Positions 49,927 to 59,200 are shown, counted from the stretch's first letter. The stretch is DNA of 64,000 bases from BMS3BBIN04 sp964552465 (GCA_964552465.1 CAZKGR010000007.1:73517-137516), one strand, 5' to 3'. Notes: a model not told the origin generated them from the sequence alone. Translations and numbers: made by a program.

Positions 49927-52900
49927 TCTCGCGAACGGTCCCTTGTCCGGCATCTTCGGCAGCTCACGCGGATCGCGCTCGATCTCGTTAAGCAGATGCT
50001 GGATAGCGGCGTCGAGTTGCGGATCTTCGCCACGTAGTTCGCTGGCTGGATCGTTAACGACATATGTTTCCGCCGCGACACCCGGTCCTTCGATGATCCA
50101 GTTCCCATCCAATCCCCAGCCGCCGAACTCGGGTACGATAGTCCAGCTGTTGTCGACCGCCGGACGTCTGTTCCACAGCCAGATCCAACCGCCGTATGTG
50201 CGTGTCCCGATCAGTTGCCAGTCATCGAGCAGGGTGGAGTTGTAGGCGAGGGTTTCGCCGTCGGAGAAGGTCGAGCCGTTGATCAGGACCGCGACATGAC
50301 CGTGATACGAGCCATGCGGCTTGGTTTGCAGGCCGCCGTAACGTGAAGCTTGCAACGCGAATATCGGGCTGGTCATCTCCTTCATGATCATCTCGGATAC
50401 ATTGCCGCCGGAGTTGTAACGGTCGTCGATGATAATTCCGGGACGTTGACGTTGCGGGTAGTAGTTCCGTCCGAATTCTTCAATGCCCCAGCCACCCATG
50501 TTCGGCAGGTAGACATAGCCGACTTTGCCGTCCGAGTGTTCGTCCACATAGTCACGTTTCGCTTGTTCCCAGTCGAGGTAGCGCAGCAGCTCCTCGCTCC
50601 CGATGGTGGTGACGATGACCTCACGTGCATCATCGAAGGATGGCTTCTCGTTCAATGTCAGCGCAACTTCCTGACCGGCGGTGTTCTGGAAGTAGCTGTA
50701 GAAATTGATGTTCGGATCGACCGGGCGACCGTTGACGGCGAGGATGTGTGTCCCTTCGCTCGATGCTGGATCAGCCTGGACCAACGGAGAAGATCCGCCG
50801 CGTGTACCTGGTTCCGGGTTGAAGAGGTGGGTGATGGTATAGCAATCGTGACGGTGATCTGGTTCGACATCGATGCCGAGCATACCGGTGTGGACTTCAT
50901 CCGGATGGGGACGATCGCCGCTGCCGACGAACGCGTGCCCGACATTCAGCTCGGCGGACATTTCACGCATCAGATCTTGGAGATCCCGACGGTTGGTCAT
51001 GCGTGCGATCCATGGGCCGTACCTGTCAAGCACTTCCTTCCAGTCGACCTCGTGCATACCCGGATCGTAGAAGAACTCACGTTGCTTGCGCCACGCTTCG
51101 CGCAGGATCTGGGCCCACTCCTCGCGCGGGTTGGATTCAATGGACCAGCCGGAGGTGTTGACCTGGCTGTCGCCGTCGAGGCTGATTGATGCTGATTCGG
51201 CGTCACCGTGATACCACGAGCCATGTGCGCGGACGATTAACGTCGAACCGTCGCCGGAGATCTCATACCCGCCAACGCCAGAAGCGACCTGACTGCTCTC
51301 GCGGTCGCCAAGATCGAAAGCCCGGAGCGTGCTACCAGAATAATCACGAAGGTCATTGCCGCTCATCCCGCCGCGCTGCCATTCGACGAAATACAGCTTG
51401 TCGCCGACGGCGTCGAGTCCCCAGTAGTTGCCCGGTTGTTCCGGGATATGAACCATGCGTTCATTGATCCCTTCCCAGTCGATTTCGATTTTCAGCTCTT
51501 CTTCGTCATCGTCGGATTCTTCATTCTCATCTGGTTCGTCGGACGGAATCCATGACGCTTCGGGGATACCATCGGAAGCGTCGTCGCCTCGAGCGATAAA
51601 CGGGCTGGGTACATCCTCACGAAGCCGGAACAGGGCGAGCGTGCCCATGCGGTCGAAGAGGTAAGTGCTATGGTGATAACTCTGGTACGGATTGAAATTG
51701 CGGTCGGTTATGCAGTAGAGGTAGCGGCCTGACGGATCCCAGGCGGGGCCGTAGGTTGCGAAGCGTTCGTCGCCAAGCGAATGAATCCGCTTCGTCTCAA
51801 GATCGTAGACTTCGAGGTGCGATTCTTCCGCTTCGCCGACTTGGCGGACATATGCGAGGTAACGGCTGTCCGGCGACCACACATACTCATCAAACTCCCA
51901 GCCGCCTTCTGCGATCAGGGTGCGTTTGCCGGACTCGACATTCATGATGTACAGGTGTTGTGTACCAGCGTCGTAGGCTATCCATTCGCCATCTGGTGAT
52001 GGAGTGATCGCGTATTTCCAATCGTTCAGCGGGGAAGATTCGATGAGATCGAGGTCGCCGTTCGGTTTGCCGAGCTGCACGATCCGGTCCTCGCCGGATT
52101 CATCAGTGATCAGAACCAGCGCGCCATCTCCTTCGGGCAGGAAGGCGGGTTGTTTCTCACGGCTGTCACTGCGGAAGGTCCATTGACGGATCAGGCCGTC
52201 ACCCTTGACCGGGAGGGTAAAGATGTCACCGCGGGCATCAACCGCGAGACGGTTACCGTCCACGCTGACCGACCACGAGTCCACGTAGCTGCCGGGATCA
52301 ATGAACCGTTTGTTCGATGTAATCAGATCGCTGGGGACGCGCAGGTCGGGATAGCTAACCTCGCCGGTGTCGATGTCGAAAATCGCCAGCTCGAGTCCAT
52401 GCAGGAAGATGATCCGGTCGCCATCCATCTTCGGCGTACGCGCGTCGAAGTCGGTGAACGTCGTCTCCTGACGCAGGTCATCACCATTCGGCAGCATCGA
52501 ATGGATGTTTTCGCGACCATTCATGTCAGTGATGAAGTAGATACGGCCGTTGGGATGCCACATCGGGAACGACTCGTTACCATCATGGTGGCTGATCAGC
52601 TCAAAATCGGTATGATCCGGTTCGCCAATCCAGATCTTTTCCGCACCACCACCGCGATACTGGTTCCATACCTGGTAGGCACGTGTATGTTGCAGTGCAA
52701 CGCGGTCGCCGTCCGGTTCGAACGCGATCTTCGCCGCTCGCAGGAATGGCATCTTTTCCGGCATTCCGCCGTCTATCGAGACGGTGTATAATTCTGCTGC
52801 ACGATATGGCGGTTCGCGGTCGGCTTCGAAGATGACATCGCCGTCTGGAGTGAATCCAACGACTTCCTCGTACCACGGGTGGAAGGTTAACTGTCGTGGC

Positions 52901-53211
52901 TGACCGCCGGTTGCCGGGATGACATATACATCATCGCTGCCGTAGTATTCGCCGATGAACGCGATCCACTGACCGTCCGTGCTGAAAACAGGAAATCGTT
53001 CTTCGCCGAGATGCGAGGTCAGGCGTGTCGCCTGACCACCATTGATATCCGCGATCATAATGTCGCCGGAGCTGGAGAAGACGATTGTGTTACCGTGCAG
53101 GTCCGGATCACGGACATATCCGTTGGTTCCAGCCTCCGGGCTGGAGGGCTGCGCGAACGAAGCAGACAGGATGACCAGTGTTGTGATCAATGCGAATATG
53201 ATGCGCGACAT
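49924..53211 (-). CDS. tricorn protease homologue, peptidase S41 family
   Basis: 1095-residue exported peptidase. A signal peptide (MSRIIFALITTLVILSASFAQ) is followed by TolB/WD40-like beta-propeller repeats (HLGEERFPVFSTDGQWIAF, SHHDGNESFPMWHPNGRIYF and others, about 30-570), an acidic linker (DENEESDDDEEELK), a second domain, a PDZ domain (about 780-850) and the S41 tail-specific protease core with the serine in NGSTFSDGETLAYN. Tricorn-type enzymes cleave peptides released by upstream proteases. The ATG at 53211 is supported by GGAGGAG 8 nt upstream. Its stop codon lies inside a heptad repeat array. Confidence 0.9.
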   Translation of the reverse strand: MSRIIFALITTLVILSASFAQPSSPEAGTNGYVRDPDLHGNTIVFSSSGDIMIADINGGQATRLTSHLGEERFPVFSTDGQWIAFIGEYYGSDDVYVIPATGGQPRQLTFHPWYEEVVGFTPDGDVIFEADREPPYRAAELYTVSIDGGMPEKMPFLRAAKIAFEPDGDRVALQHTRAYQVWNQYRGGGAEKIWIGEPDHTDFELISHHDGNESFPMWHPNGRIYFITDMNGRENIHSMLPNGDDLRQETTFTDFDARTPKMDGDRIIFLHGLELAIFDIDTGEVSYPDLRVPSDLITSNKRFIDPGSYVDSWSVSVDGNRLAVDARGDIFTLPVKGDGLIRQWTFRSDSREKQPAFLPEGDGALVLITDESGEDRIVQLGKPNGDLDLIESSPLNDWKYAITPSPDGEWIAYDAGTQHLYIMNVESGKRTLIAEGGWEFDEYVWSPDSRYLAYVRQVGEAEESHLEVYDLETKRIHSLGDERFATYGPAWDPSGRYLYCITDRNFNPYQSYHHSTYLFDRMGTLALFRLREDVPSPFIARGDDASDGIPEASWIPSDEPDENEESDDDEEELKIEIDWEGINERMVHIPEQPGNYWGLDAVGDKLYFVEWQRGGMSGNDLRDYSGSTLRAFDLGDRESSQVASGVGGYEISGDGSTLIVRAHGSWYHGDAESASISLDGDSQVNTSGWSIESNPREEWAQILREAWRKQREFFYDPGMHEVDWKEVLDRYGPWIARMTNRRDLQDLMREMSAELNVGHAFVGSGDRPHPDEVHTGMLGIDVEPDHRHDCYTITHLFNPEPGTRGGSSPLVQADPASSEGTHILAVNGRPVDPNINFYSYFQNTAGQEVALTLNEKPSFDDAREVIVTTIGSEELLRYLDWEQAKRDYVDEHSDGKVGYVYLPNMGGWGIEEFGRNYYPQRQRPGIIIDDRYNSGGNVSEMIMKEMTSPIFALQASRYGGLQTKPHGSYHGHVAVLINGSTFSDGETLAYNSTLLDDWQLIGTRTYGGWIWLWNRRPAVDNSWTIVPEFGGWGLDGNWIIEGPGVAAETYVVNDPASELRGEDPQLDAAIQHLLNEIERDPRELPKMPDKGPFAR

Positions 53212-53386
53212 CGTGAACTCCTCCACGGGTGGTTAGTGATGTGGGTAGGACGTGTGAGTATAGGGCCGGGTTACGTTCAACACCAAGCGATAGTTGATCT
53301 CGCGACCCTTGCGTTGCCGCGTCGGGGTGAAGTATATCGTGAATAAGAATAATAGTTGAAGGCTGTTAATCCTTGTCGGAGCGTGC

Positions 53387-53575
53387 ATGAAGCGAATGAA
53401 CATGAATCGGCCGAAAGTGAAGATGATCGGTGGCCCGTGGCTTCTCTTGCTGATGGGTGCGATATCAATACTTGGATTGGTCATATCCGTGCTTTCCGGG
53501 AAGTTCAGACCGCAACGGTCACGACTGGCCGGTGTTTTAGCCTCTCTATATTCGTCTGTCCGGAAGAAGAAATGA
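53387..53575 (+). CDS. small single-helix membrane protein
   Basis: 62 residues: a basic N-terminus (MKRMNMNRPKVKMIGG), one membrane helix (PWLLLLMGAISILGLVISVLSG) and a basic tail ending SSVRKKK. GGAG precedes the ATG by 5 nt and the stop is 7 bp before trpF, so it is probably co-transcribed with it. No family recognised. Positive-inside charges on both sides leave the topology uncertain. Confidence 0.6.
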   Translation: MKRMNMNRPKVKMIGGPWLLLLMGAISILGLVISVLSGKFRPQRSRLAGVLASLYSSVRKKK

Positions 53576-53582
53576 GCGTCCT

Positions 53583-54242
53583 GTGAAAAGGTTAATCAAA
53601 ATCTGTTGCATTCAGAATCTGGCTGAAGCCGAGCTGTCATTTGAATTGGGCGCTGACTATGTAGGCTTGATTTCTGCCATGCCTTCCGGGCCGGGTCCGA
53701 TTCCGGAAGATCAAATCACACAGATTATCAGTCAGATACCGGATGCCTCGCAGGCAGTTCTGTTAACCAGTTTAACTAGCATAGATGAGATTATCGCCCA
53801 GCAACAGCGGACGGGCGCAGGTGTGCTGCAATTATGCAGGCAGTTGACCATTGATCAGCTGGTCGAACTTCGTCGCCAGTTACCCGGGATTGAGTTGATG
53901 CCGGTTGTCCATGTTACCGGGCCGGACGCACAAAAATCAGCGCTCAACATGATGCCCTACTCAGACAAGTTGTTGCTTGATTCTGGATCGCCGAATGCGG
54001 CTGTACCAGTGCTCGGGGGAACGGGGGAAATCCATGACTGGTCAATTAGCGCTCAGATCGTGCGTGAGGTAGATGTACCTGTCTTCCTCGCCGGTGGGTT
54101 GAGTCCAGGAAATGTGGTTGAGGCTATTGAAGGCGTAAATCCAGCGGGTGTTGACATATGTTCCGGAATTCGAATAGACGGTTTGCTCGATGAAGACAAG
54201 CTGGTCGCTTACGTCAACGCTATCTACGCCTGCGATGAATAA
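53583..54242 (+). CDS. trpF: phosphoribosylanthranilate isomerase
   Basis: TIM-barrel enzyme of tryptophan synthesis, isomerising N-(5'-phosphoribosyl)-anthranilate. 219 residues from a GTG start. The catalytic cysteine is in IKICCIQ near residue 8 and the general acid aspartate in LLLDSGSP near 136; phosphate is held by GGTGEIHDW and VFLAGGLSPGNVVEAIE, and VDICSGIR is at the C-terminus. No other trp gene is nearby, so the pathway is scattered or this copy does another job. A hairpin follows 3 bp after the stop. Confidence 0.88.
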   Translation: MKRLIKICCIQNLAEAELSFELGADYVGLISAMPSGPGPIPEDQITQIISQIPDASQAVLLTSLTSIDEIIAQQQRTGAGVLQLCRQLTIDQLVELRRQLPGIELMPVVHVTGPDAQKSALNMMPYSDKLLLDSGSPNAAVPVLGGTGEIHDWSISAQIVREVDVPVFLAGGLSPGNVVEAIEGVNPAGVDICSGIRIDGLLDEDKLVAYVNAIYACDE

Positions 54243-54245
54243 TAA

Positions 54246-54277
54246 CAACCCGATCCGGCAGTTGCCGAATCGGGTTG
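54246..54277. repeat. hairpin core of a composite repeat, possible terminator
   Basis: Arms CAACCCGATCCGGCA / TGCCGAATCGGGTTG (one mismatch), loop GT, nearly the same core as 41578-41609. It directly follows trpF. There is no strong T-run on the plus strand. Confidence 0.75.
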
Positions 54278-54296
54278 CGTAGTAAACTGGTATTTT

Positions 54297-54327
54297 CTCC
54301 AGACTCCAGACTCCAGACTCCAGACTA
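54297..54327. repeat. heptad repeat array (CTCCAGA)4, runs into a stop codon
   Basis: Four perfect CTCCAGA units followed by CTA, the stop (TAG, minus strand) of the lipoprotein gene. Same unit as the array at 63945-64000. Confidence 0.88.
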
Positions 54328-55296
54328 CTCGAACGTGATGTAATAGATACCAGGTGTCTTTTCCGCGAGCAGGGCTGTTCCCGTAATAGCTGCGGCTGGA
54401 CGTTGGGCATAGCGAATCGATTCCACCCTTCCGGTTTCAAGGTTGTGATAAATGATACCGTCATTCCTGCCCGCCTCAACGTTATCAGCGAACAGGTGAA
54501 TTCCATCGCGGCTGACACTCGGACGCGTTCCACCGCTGATCAAAGTGGTGAATTCGTCAGGATTGGCTACTGGAATCTCAATAACATCGGTCAGTGTTCC
54601 ATCGACCAGTTGGCTAACGTATATCCTGGTGCCGTCCGGATGCCACACGTGATCGACCCCGACATTTGAAACCATCTCGAATATGTCCAGTCCCTGCCGT
54701 TCAAATATCTGAAGCTGAACTCCGCTGCCAAGCAGGCTGTAGGTATACGCGACAAAACCACCATCAGCGCTTGCAACTGGATATGCACCTTGAGAGTACT
54801 CAGTGAACGTACCTGGGTTGTTTATCGCCACCATTCCAAAATGACCGGCCTCGTTCTCAACGACCAGCAGATCATCGGTCAGGAAACTGGGATGTTTGGC
54901 GCCTGTCATTAATAGAACCGGATCAAGGATAGTCAGGTCAATGTAGTACACGCCACCGTCAAGATCGGGTGTGCTGAACGCAGCGTAATCCCCTGAAGGT
55001 GACGCAACGTAGTCGTGGTTGTGTACTCCACCATAGACCTCAGTGACATTACCCTCGAGATCGCTCAAGAAAATGCCATCGGTTCCTGTCTCGGACGCAT
55101 AATTGAACAGGAAACTAGCGTCGTTCACCCAAACCGGCTGCCGCCCATCGGCAATGATCAGGGTATCATTGGTGTCCACGTATTCAGGAGGAGTGATTCC
55201 GTCATCTCCATCTGGACAACCTGCGAATAGTGTCAATGTCAACAGCGCAATCGGCAGCGCCGCAAACCATCTCAGTGAGCTGTGCTTAGCGTTCAT
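54325..55296 (-). CDS. lipoprotein with TolB/WD40-like propeller
   Basis: 323 residues. The signal peptide ends in a lipobox (TLTLFAGC, Cys about 27) followed by DGDD, so the protein should be membrane-anchored; Lol-dependent sorting is likely. The body has five to six strand repeats (HDYVASPSGDYAAFSTP, GGTRPSVSRDGIHLFAD) as in TolB-like propellers, lacking the usual DPP motifs. It overlaps the DUF4139 gene by 11 nt, so the two are one operon. Its ligand is unknown. Confidence 0.75.
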   Translation of the reverse strand: MNAKHSSLRWFAALPIALLTLTLFAGCPDGDDGITPPEYVDTNDTLIIADGRQPVWVNDASFLFNYASETGTDGIFLSDLEGNVTEVYGGVHNHDYVASPSGDYAAFSTPDLDGGVYYIDLTILDPVLLMTGAKHPSFLTDDLLVVENEAGHFGMVAINNPGTFTEYSQGAYPVASADGGFVAYTYSLLGSGVQLQIFERQGLDIFEMVSNVGVDHVWHPDGTRIYVSQLVDGTLTDVIEIPVANPDEFTTLISGGTRPSVSRDGIHLFADNVEAGRNDGIIYHNLETGRVESIRYAQRPAAAITGTALLAEKTPGIYYITFE

Positions 55297-56632
55297 AAAC
55301 GATCTCGTATGTTAGAATCACTGTTTCGCCTGCCGGAACCATGATATCAAAAGCGGCGGTGCGTGCATCAACTTTGATCGGAACGATGGCTGTCCGGGCG
55401 ACAGACGCATTCGGGATATCCCAGTCACCGAACATGCGTTCGAGCACGCGAACGGTCACGCCAGCATCGCCGGAGTTCCCTAACATCACTTGGTAACGCT
55501 GGGTGGTGTTCCCGTCTTCACCTGGACCTTCGCTCATGCGGGTACGCTCTGCGGTGAGGTCGAAGACTTGGCCGATATTCAGGTCAATTGGTGATCCCGG
55601 CGGGGTATCATCAACGCGATCCTCGCCGATGAATAGCGTTTCGTCATCGTGGATCTCGTAGACGCGAACGTCACCGTATGGCAACGCATCACCGAGTTCG
55701 AATTCAACATGCGCTGAGATGCGGTCGTTGAAAATGGTTGCGTCGTAGACGTAGCTGCGCGTGACAGCTGCGGCCTCTTCCCAGAGCAGCGCGATCCGTG
55801 TGTTGTGATCCGCCAGCAGCTCACCACCCCCGGCTGTCCAACGTCGGACATCGCCGAACTGTGAATCTGTGCCGCCCATCATGGCGCCCGGCTTGGGATT
55901 CATGCGGTCAACACGGCGACGGTCGCCTGCGAGGTGGATGTGTCCGCCAATGAAGCTGATGTGGTCGTAATCGAGATTCATCCCGGTTTCGTTGACCACT
56001 ACCGCTGCCGCCACCAACGTCGCATGATCATCCTCAAGCTCAATCTTGTGCTCGCCGTCCCAGTACAAACCTTCGGTCAGGTAAGTGATGCGAACATTCA
56101 GCTCACCGCGCTTGTCGGTTTCGTAGGTCCAGACCAGTGATGGTTGAGTGGATAAGTGCGGAGCCAGGTTGTCCAGCTCTGACTCATCAATGTCGCGACG
56201 TTCAATGACGAACAGTTCACCATCCTCTTTCGAATTTTCAAAGTACAGATCATCATCCACCACCATGCGCAGTAGACCTTCGACCTCTTCACCGTCTTCC
56301 AGGTCGATCTCGATGTACTGTCCGATTTGTGCCTTCCAATATGCATCCATGTCAAAATCGAGTGCTGTGAACGCTATCGAGTGCGTGGACACATCACTTT
56401 CGACGGCTTCAATACTCACCGATCCTTCGAGTAGATCCGAAGCGATTCCAAACAAGCGGATGGTGTTGTAACCTCGCTCGAGCTTGACCGTTCGCACTTC
56501 CTGGATCTCTGCGATGTCACGTGTGTAGACGACTATGTCTCGGGACACGAGTTCGGATGTTTGGGCGAATGTTGTCGCCAGCGGTAACAGCATCAAAGCG
56601 ATCAACATGACAGGAACGGCACGGCGCAACAT
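55286..56632 (-). CDS. exported DUF4139 domain protein
   Basis: 448 residues with a signal peptide (MLRRAVPVMLIALMLLPLATTFAQ). The body matches the DUF4139 pattern: VVYTRDIAEIQEVRTVKLERGYNTIRL at the start, YLTEGLYWDGEHKIELEDD in the middle, and the C-terminal ends of the barrel-like domain (FDIMVPAGETVILTYEIVYER). DUF4139 proteins are periplasmic or surface-located and functionally unassigned. It is the first gene of a pair with the lipoprotein gene. Confidence 0.82.
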   Translation of the reverse strand: MLRRAVPVMLIALMLLPLATTFAQTSELVSRDIVVYTRDIAEIQEVRTVKLERGYNTIRLFGIASDLLEGSVSIEAVESDVSTHSIAFTALDFDMDAYWKAQIGQYIEIDLEDGEEVEGLLRMVVDDDLYFENSKEDGELFVIERRDIDESELDNLAPHLSTQPSLVWTYETDKRGELNVRITYLTEGLYWDGEHKIELEDDHATLVAAAVVVNETGMNLDYDHISFIGGHIHLAGDRRRVDRMNPKPGAMMGGTDSQFGDVRRWTAGGGELLADHNTRIALLWEEAAAVTRSYVYDATIFNDRISAHVEFELGDALPYGDVRVYEIHDDETLFIGEDRVDDTPPGSPIDLNIGQVFDLTAERTRMSEGPGEDGNTTQRYQVMLGNSGDAGVTVRVLERMFGDWDIPNASVARTAIVPIKVDARTAAFDIMVPAGETVILTYEIVYER

Positions 56633-56715
56633 GAGGCATTCTCCTCGCAGGATGGTGGTTTAGTAGAATTAAATAAGGTATGCGATTGAGATCCGAGATG
56701 CGAACCGTTCGGGTG

Positions 56716-56740
56716 ACCTGGGTTGTCTCGCAACCCAAGT
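56716..56740. repeat. palindrome CTGGGTTG-TCTCG-CAACCCA
   Basis: Arms TGGGTTG / CAACCCA with loop TCTCG, extended by AC/GT across a mismatch. It is a stand-alone palindrome in the spacer upstream of the DUF4139 gene. Confidence 0.55.
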
Positions 56741-56748
56741 GTCCGGAT

Positions 56749-56777
56749 TCTTCATCCTGAGCTCAGCGAAGGATCTC
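56749..56777. repeat. TCATCCTGAGC...AAGGATCTC repeat, copy 2
   Basis: TCATCCTGAGCTCAGCG AAGGATCTC; shares its ends with 4745-4775 and differs in the middle. Confidence 0.5.
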
Positions 56778-56885
56778 GTGATTTCCGCTCCCCGAGGTTA
56801 TCTCTTCCTCAACTTGCAAACATGAACATCTTCGGCTATAATAGGCGTAAACAAGTTTGCATCACAAACTAGTCTGAGGTACATA

Positions 56886-57533
56886 ATGGAAGAGGCGATT
56901 GACCTGAAGAAACTGCGACAGCGGGTTGCGATCACGTACATGAAGGATGGCCTGTTCGAGCTATATGTTGGCTTCCCGCTTTTGCTCATCGGCTTGTTCG
57001 AACTGCACCAGCATTACGGTGATGGCGCGGGGTTTGACGCGATCTACTCGCCGATCATTATCATCTTTCCGATGTTTCTCTTCTTTATTGCAAAACGGAA
57101 GATGATCCGCCCACGTGTCGGCTATGTCGATCTGAAGCACAAGACGTACAGGACGAACCGTCTGCACCTGGCGTTGGTCATCGTGGGTGCGGTGGTGCTG
57201 TTCGGATTGGTCTACCTGTTGCAGATCAGCCAGACTGTTGAGGGTACGGTGGATGCGCACAGGCCTTATGTCGGCCTGTATTTCGGTGTGTTTGTCGCCG
57301 GGGTTATGAGCGCAATGGCAGTCGCTGCTGAGGCGCCAAAGATGCATCTGTGGTCATTGTTCTTCATGGTTGTGTTCGCCGGATTGTTTCTGCTAGACAT
57401 GTACACTGGGCTGGGCTTTGTTATTTGCGGCGCGGGCTTGCTGATTATCGGGTCGATCGTCCTGAACCGTTTCCTGCGGGACAATCCGCTGCTGCCGCCG
57501 GACGATTACGAGGGTCCAGTCACCGATGGTTAA
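56886..57533 (+). CDS. multi-pass membrane protein, cognate of a winged-helix regulator
   Basis: 215 residues with five to six membrane helices (about 25-45, 55-75, 92-115, 125-150, 155-175, 178-198) and no catalytic motif. It starts MEEAIDLKKLRQRVAITYMKDGLFELYVG. The gene overlaps the downstream winged-helix regulator by 8 nt, a pairing common for small membrane proteins of unknown role in FCB and related genomes, so they are regulated together. No family recognised. Confidence 0.7.
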   Translation: MEEAIDLKKLRQRVAITYMKDGLFELYVGFPLLLIGLFELHQHYGDGAGFDAIYSPIIIIFPMFLFFIAKRKMIRPRVGYVDLKHKTYRTNRLHLALVIVGAVVLFGLVYLLQISQTVEGTVDAHRPYVGLYFGVFVAGVMSAMAVAAEAPKMHLWSLFFMVVFAGLFLLDMYTGLGFVICGAGLLIIGSIVLNRFLRDNPLLPPDDYEGPVTDG

Positions 57534-57831
57534 CAAACAGACCAAGGCGGACATCAACCTGGACGAGATCGTGCATGCGCCTGCCCGTCTGCTGATCCTC
57601 GCGACACTGTCAGTGATTGGCTCGGCGGACTTCACGTTCCTGCTGAACCAGACGAAGCTGACACGTGGCAACCTGTCCTCACACCTGAGCAAGCTGGAGG
57701 AGGTCGGCTATGTCGAGATCAACAAGGAGTTCGTGAAGAAGATCCCGCGGACTCTGATCCGCTTGTCCGATGATGGTCGTTCCGCCTTCGACCAGTACCG
57801 CATGAGCATGGAGAAGATGCTGGGGAAGTGA
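57526..57831 (+). CDS. winged-helix transcriptional regulator
   Basis: 101-residue DNA-binding protein of the HTH_34/ArsR-like type: INLDEIVHAPARLLILATLSVIGSADFTFL starts the fold, LTRGNLSSHLSKLEEVGYVEINKEF is the recognition helix and wing, and LSDDGRSAFDQYRMSMEKML is a C-terminal dimer helix. It has no metal-binding cysteines. It is coupled to the preceding membrane protein gene, which it probably controls. Confidence 0.85.
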   Translation: MVNKQTKADINLDEIVHAPARLLILATLSVIGSADFTFLLNQTKLTRGNLSSHLSKLEEVGYVEINKEFVKKIPRTLIRLSDDGRSAFDQYRMSMEKMLGK

Positions 57832-57945
57832 TATATTCAGCGGATATTCTCTTCGTATGGACGGTTCGTAATGGACATTTATAACATTCCCATTCTGATT
57901 GCGGGCATGTTTGCCACAAACTAACCCATAAGACGAGCCCTTCGG

Positions 57946-58230
57946 ATGAAAAACAAATTGATCGTCGGCTTCATCTGGTTTCTGATCATCTATGTGATTG
58001 GCGATTGGGCATTCAATATCTATGATCCACTAACCATGCTCTCGGATATTTCTGATATCAGTCGTCTTGAGACTACAGTTGCAGAAGATTCTACCAGCCA
58101 CGCTTACCTTTTTGAAGAGATCGACACCGAGGAATTTGAAGGACGAATCACTCCCATTGTGGGTGACAGCTATAGGGGATATTATCGGTACTTACATCAT
58201 TGTAGTCAAAATCATCTATTGATAATATGA
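57946..58230 (+). CDS. truncated/chimeric membrane-anchored protein fragment
   Basis: 94 residues: an N-terminal helix (KNKLIVGFIWFLIIYVIGDWAF) and an acidic stretch ending ...EGRITPIVGDSYRG. From about 58170 the sequence turns AT-rich, and the last 20 residues are read from DNA that also encodes the opposing HtrA-like gene. The two frames overlap by 83 bp, so this reading frame is probably cut off by a junction. The intact gene cannot be reconstructed from this window. Ribosome-binding site weak. Confidence 0.4.
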   Translation: MKNKLIVGFIWFLIIYVIGDWAFNIYDPLTMLSDISDISRLETTVAEDSTSHAYLFEEIDTEEFEGRITPIVGDSYRGYYRYLHHCSQNHLLII

Positions 58231-59109
58231 CAATATCATTGTTTACATCTTTTAACCGAATCATACATGATTTAGTAATATTATTATCTGGAAAATGAAC
58301 TTGATACGAATTACTATTATCTACTACATGGTAGTTGGTTACAATTAGACCACTTTCATGAATTAAAAAACCACTACCAGTTGATGTTGTTTCTTGATTT
58401 GTTATATCAAAATTAGCAGAGCTAGGATGAACCTTCAACAATACTGTCTCCTTTGAATAATTTATTGGATAACTAGCCCTTTTTCGAGTGTATGAAATCA
58501 TACCCTCATCTAATATCACATTAAGAATCGAAGTTGAATAATCATTCATATACCAGATTTCTTCATATACATTTCCACCCATTTTGGCAAATTTCACTTT
58601 CGGTCTTCCAACAGGCCATCCTTGTCTACGTGAATTTAATATATAACCATTAAATGAATTCGGATGATTCTCATCCTTTATGACTGCAAAACGATATACA
58701 TTTGCATATTCATTACTTCCACTTAATCCTGAAATTACGTTTACCCAATCTTGATATTCAGATAAAGTCCATATGCCCTCTATAGGATCCAAAGTATTAT
58801 TTTCGTAGTAATCCAGAAAACCTTGTTCGTCTAGAGTTGTGGTAGGCCATGAATCGGGCGGTTTTATGGTTCGTTGAACCGATGTGCAAGAGATTATGNN
58901 NNNNNNNNNNNNNNNNNNNNNNNNNNNNNNNNNNNNNNNNNNNNNNNNNNNNNNNNNNNNNNNNNNNNNNNNNNNNNNNNNNNNNNNNNNNNNNNNNNAG
59001 GCCATGAATCGGGCGGTTTTATGGTTCGTTGAACCGATGTGCAAGAGATTATGAAATGGCTACTAGCAGCAACTAACACTAATAGAATAAAATGCCTATG
59101 ATTACTCAT
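58148..59109 (-). CDS. HtrA-like serine protease lipoprotein, truncated, spans an assembly gap
   Basis: ATG 59109 (GGGGG upstream) opens a signal peptide with a lipobox-like FIISC. The frame meets 100 Ns flanked by an exact 55-bp duplication (58844-58898 and 58999-59053). Collapsing it gives one 268-residue frame. The C-terminal half starts a trypsin-like fold: TGSGFLIHESGLIVTNYHVVD (catalytic His) and DVNNDIVILSIDDF (Asp). The frame then stops at ...IPYSCHPQWE, before any GNSGGP serine motif, so the protease is truncated. The gene sits in about 950 bp of strongly AT-rich DNA unlike its neighbours and is probably foreign or misjoined. Confidence 0.6.
58899..58998. other. 100-N scaffold gap, probable k-mer-overlap artefact
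   Basis: Exactly 100 Ns between identical 55-bp ends. Removing one end and the Ns restores the HtrA-like lipoprotein frame (962-155 = 807 bp, a multiple of three). Confidence 0.85.
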
Positions 59110-59200
59110 GATTACCCCCAATGGTGATCACCAATTCAACCGCTTATGGTCAAGCACACAGAGTGTGTCGTTTGAGCTGACTCCTATAAGCAACACTCTC

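Noticed and set aside
50350..51189. Plus-strand open frame of 279 codons
   Set aside because: Lies wholly inside the tricorn-like protease on the other strand; composition is that of an antisense shadow.
58844..59053. True 55-bp direct repeat
   Set aside because: The same 55-bp length at both gaps makes an assembly overlap more likely than a biological repeat.
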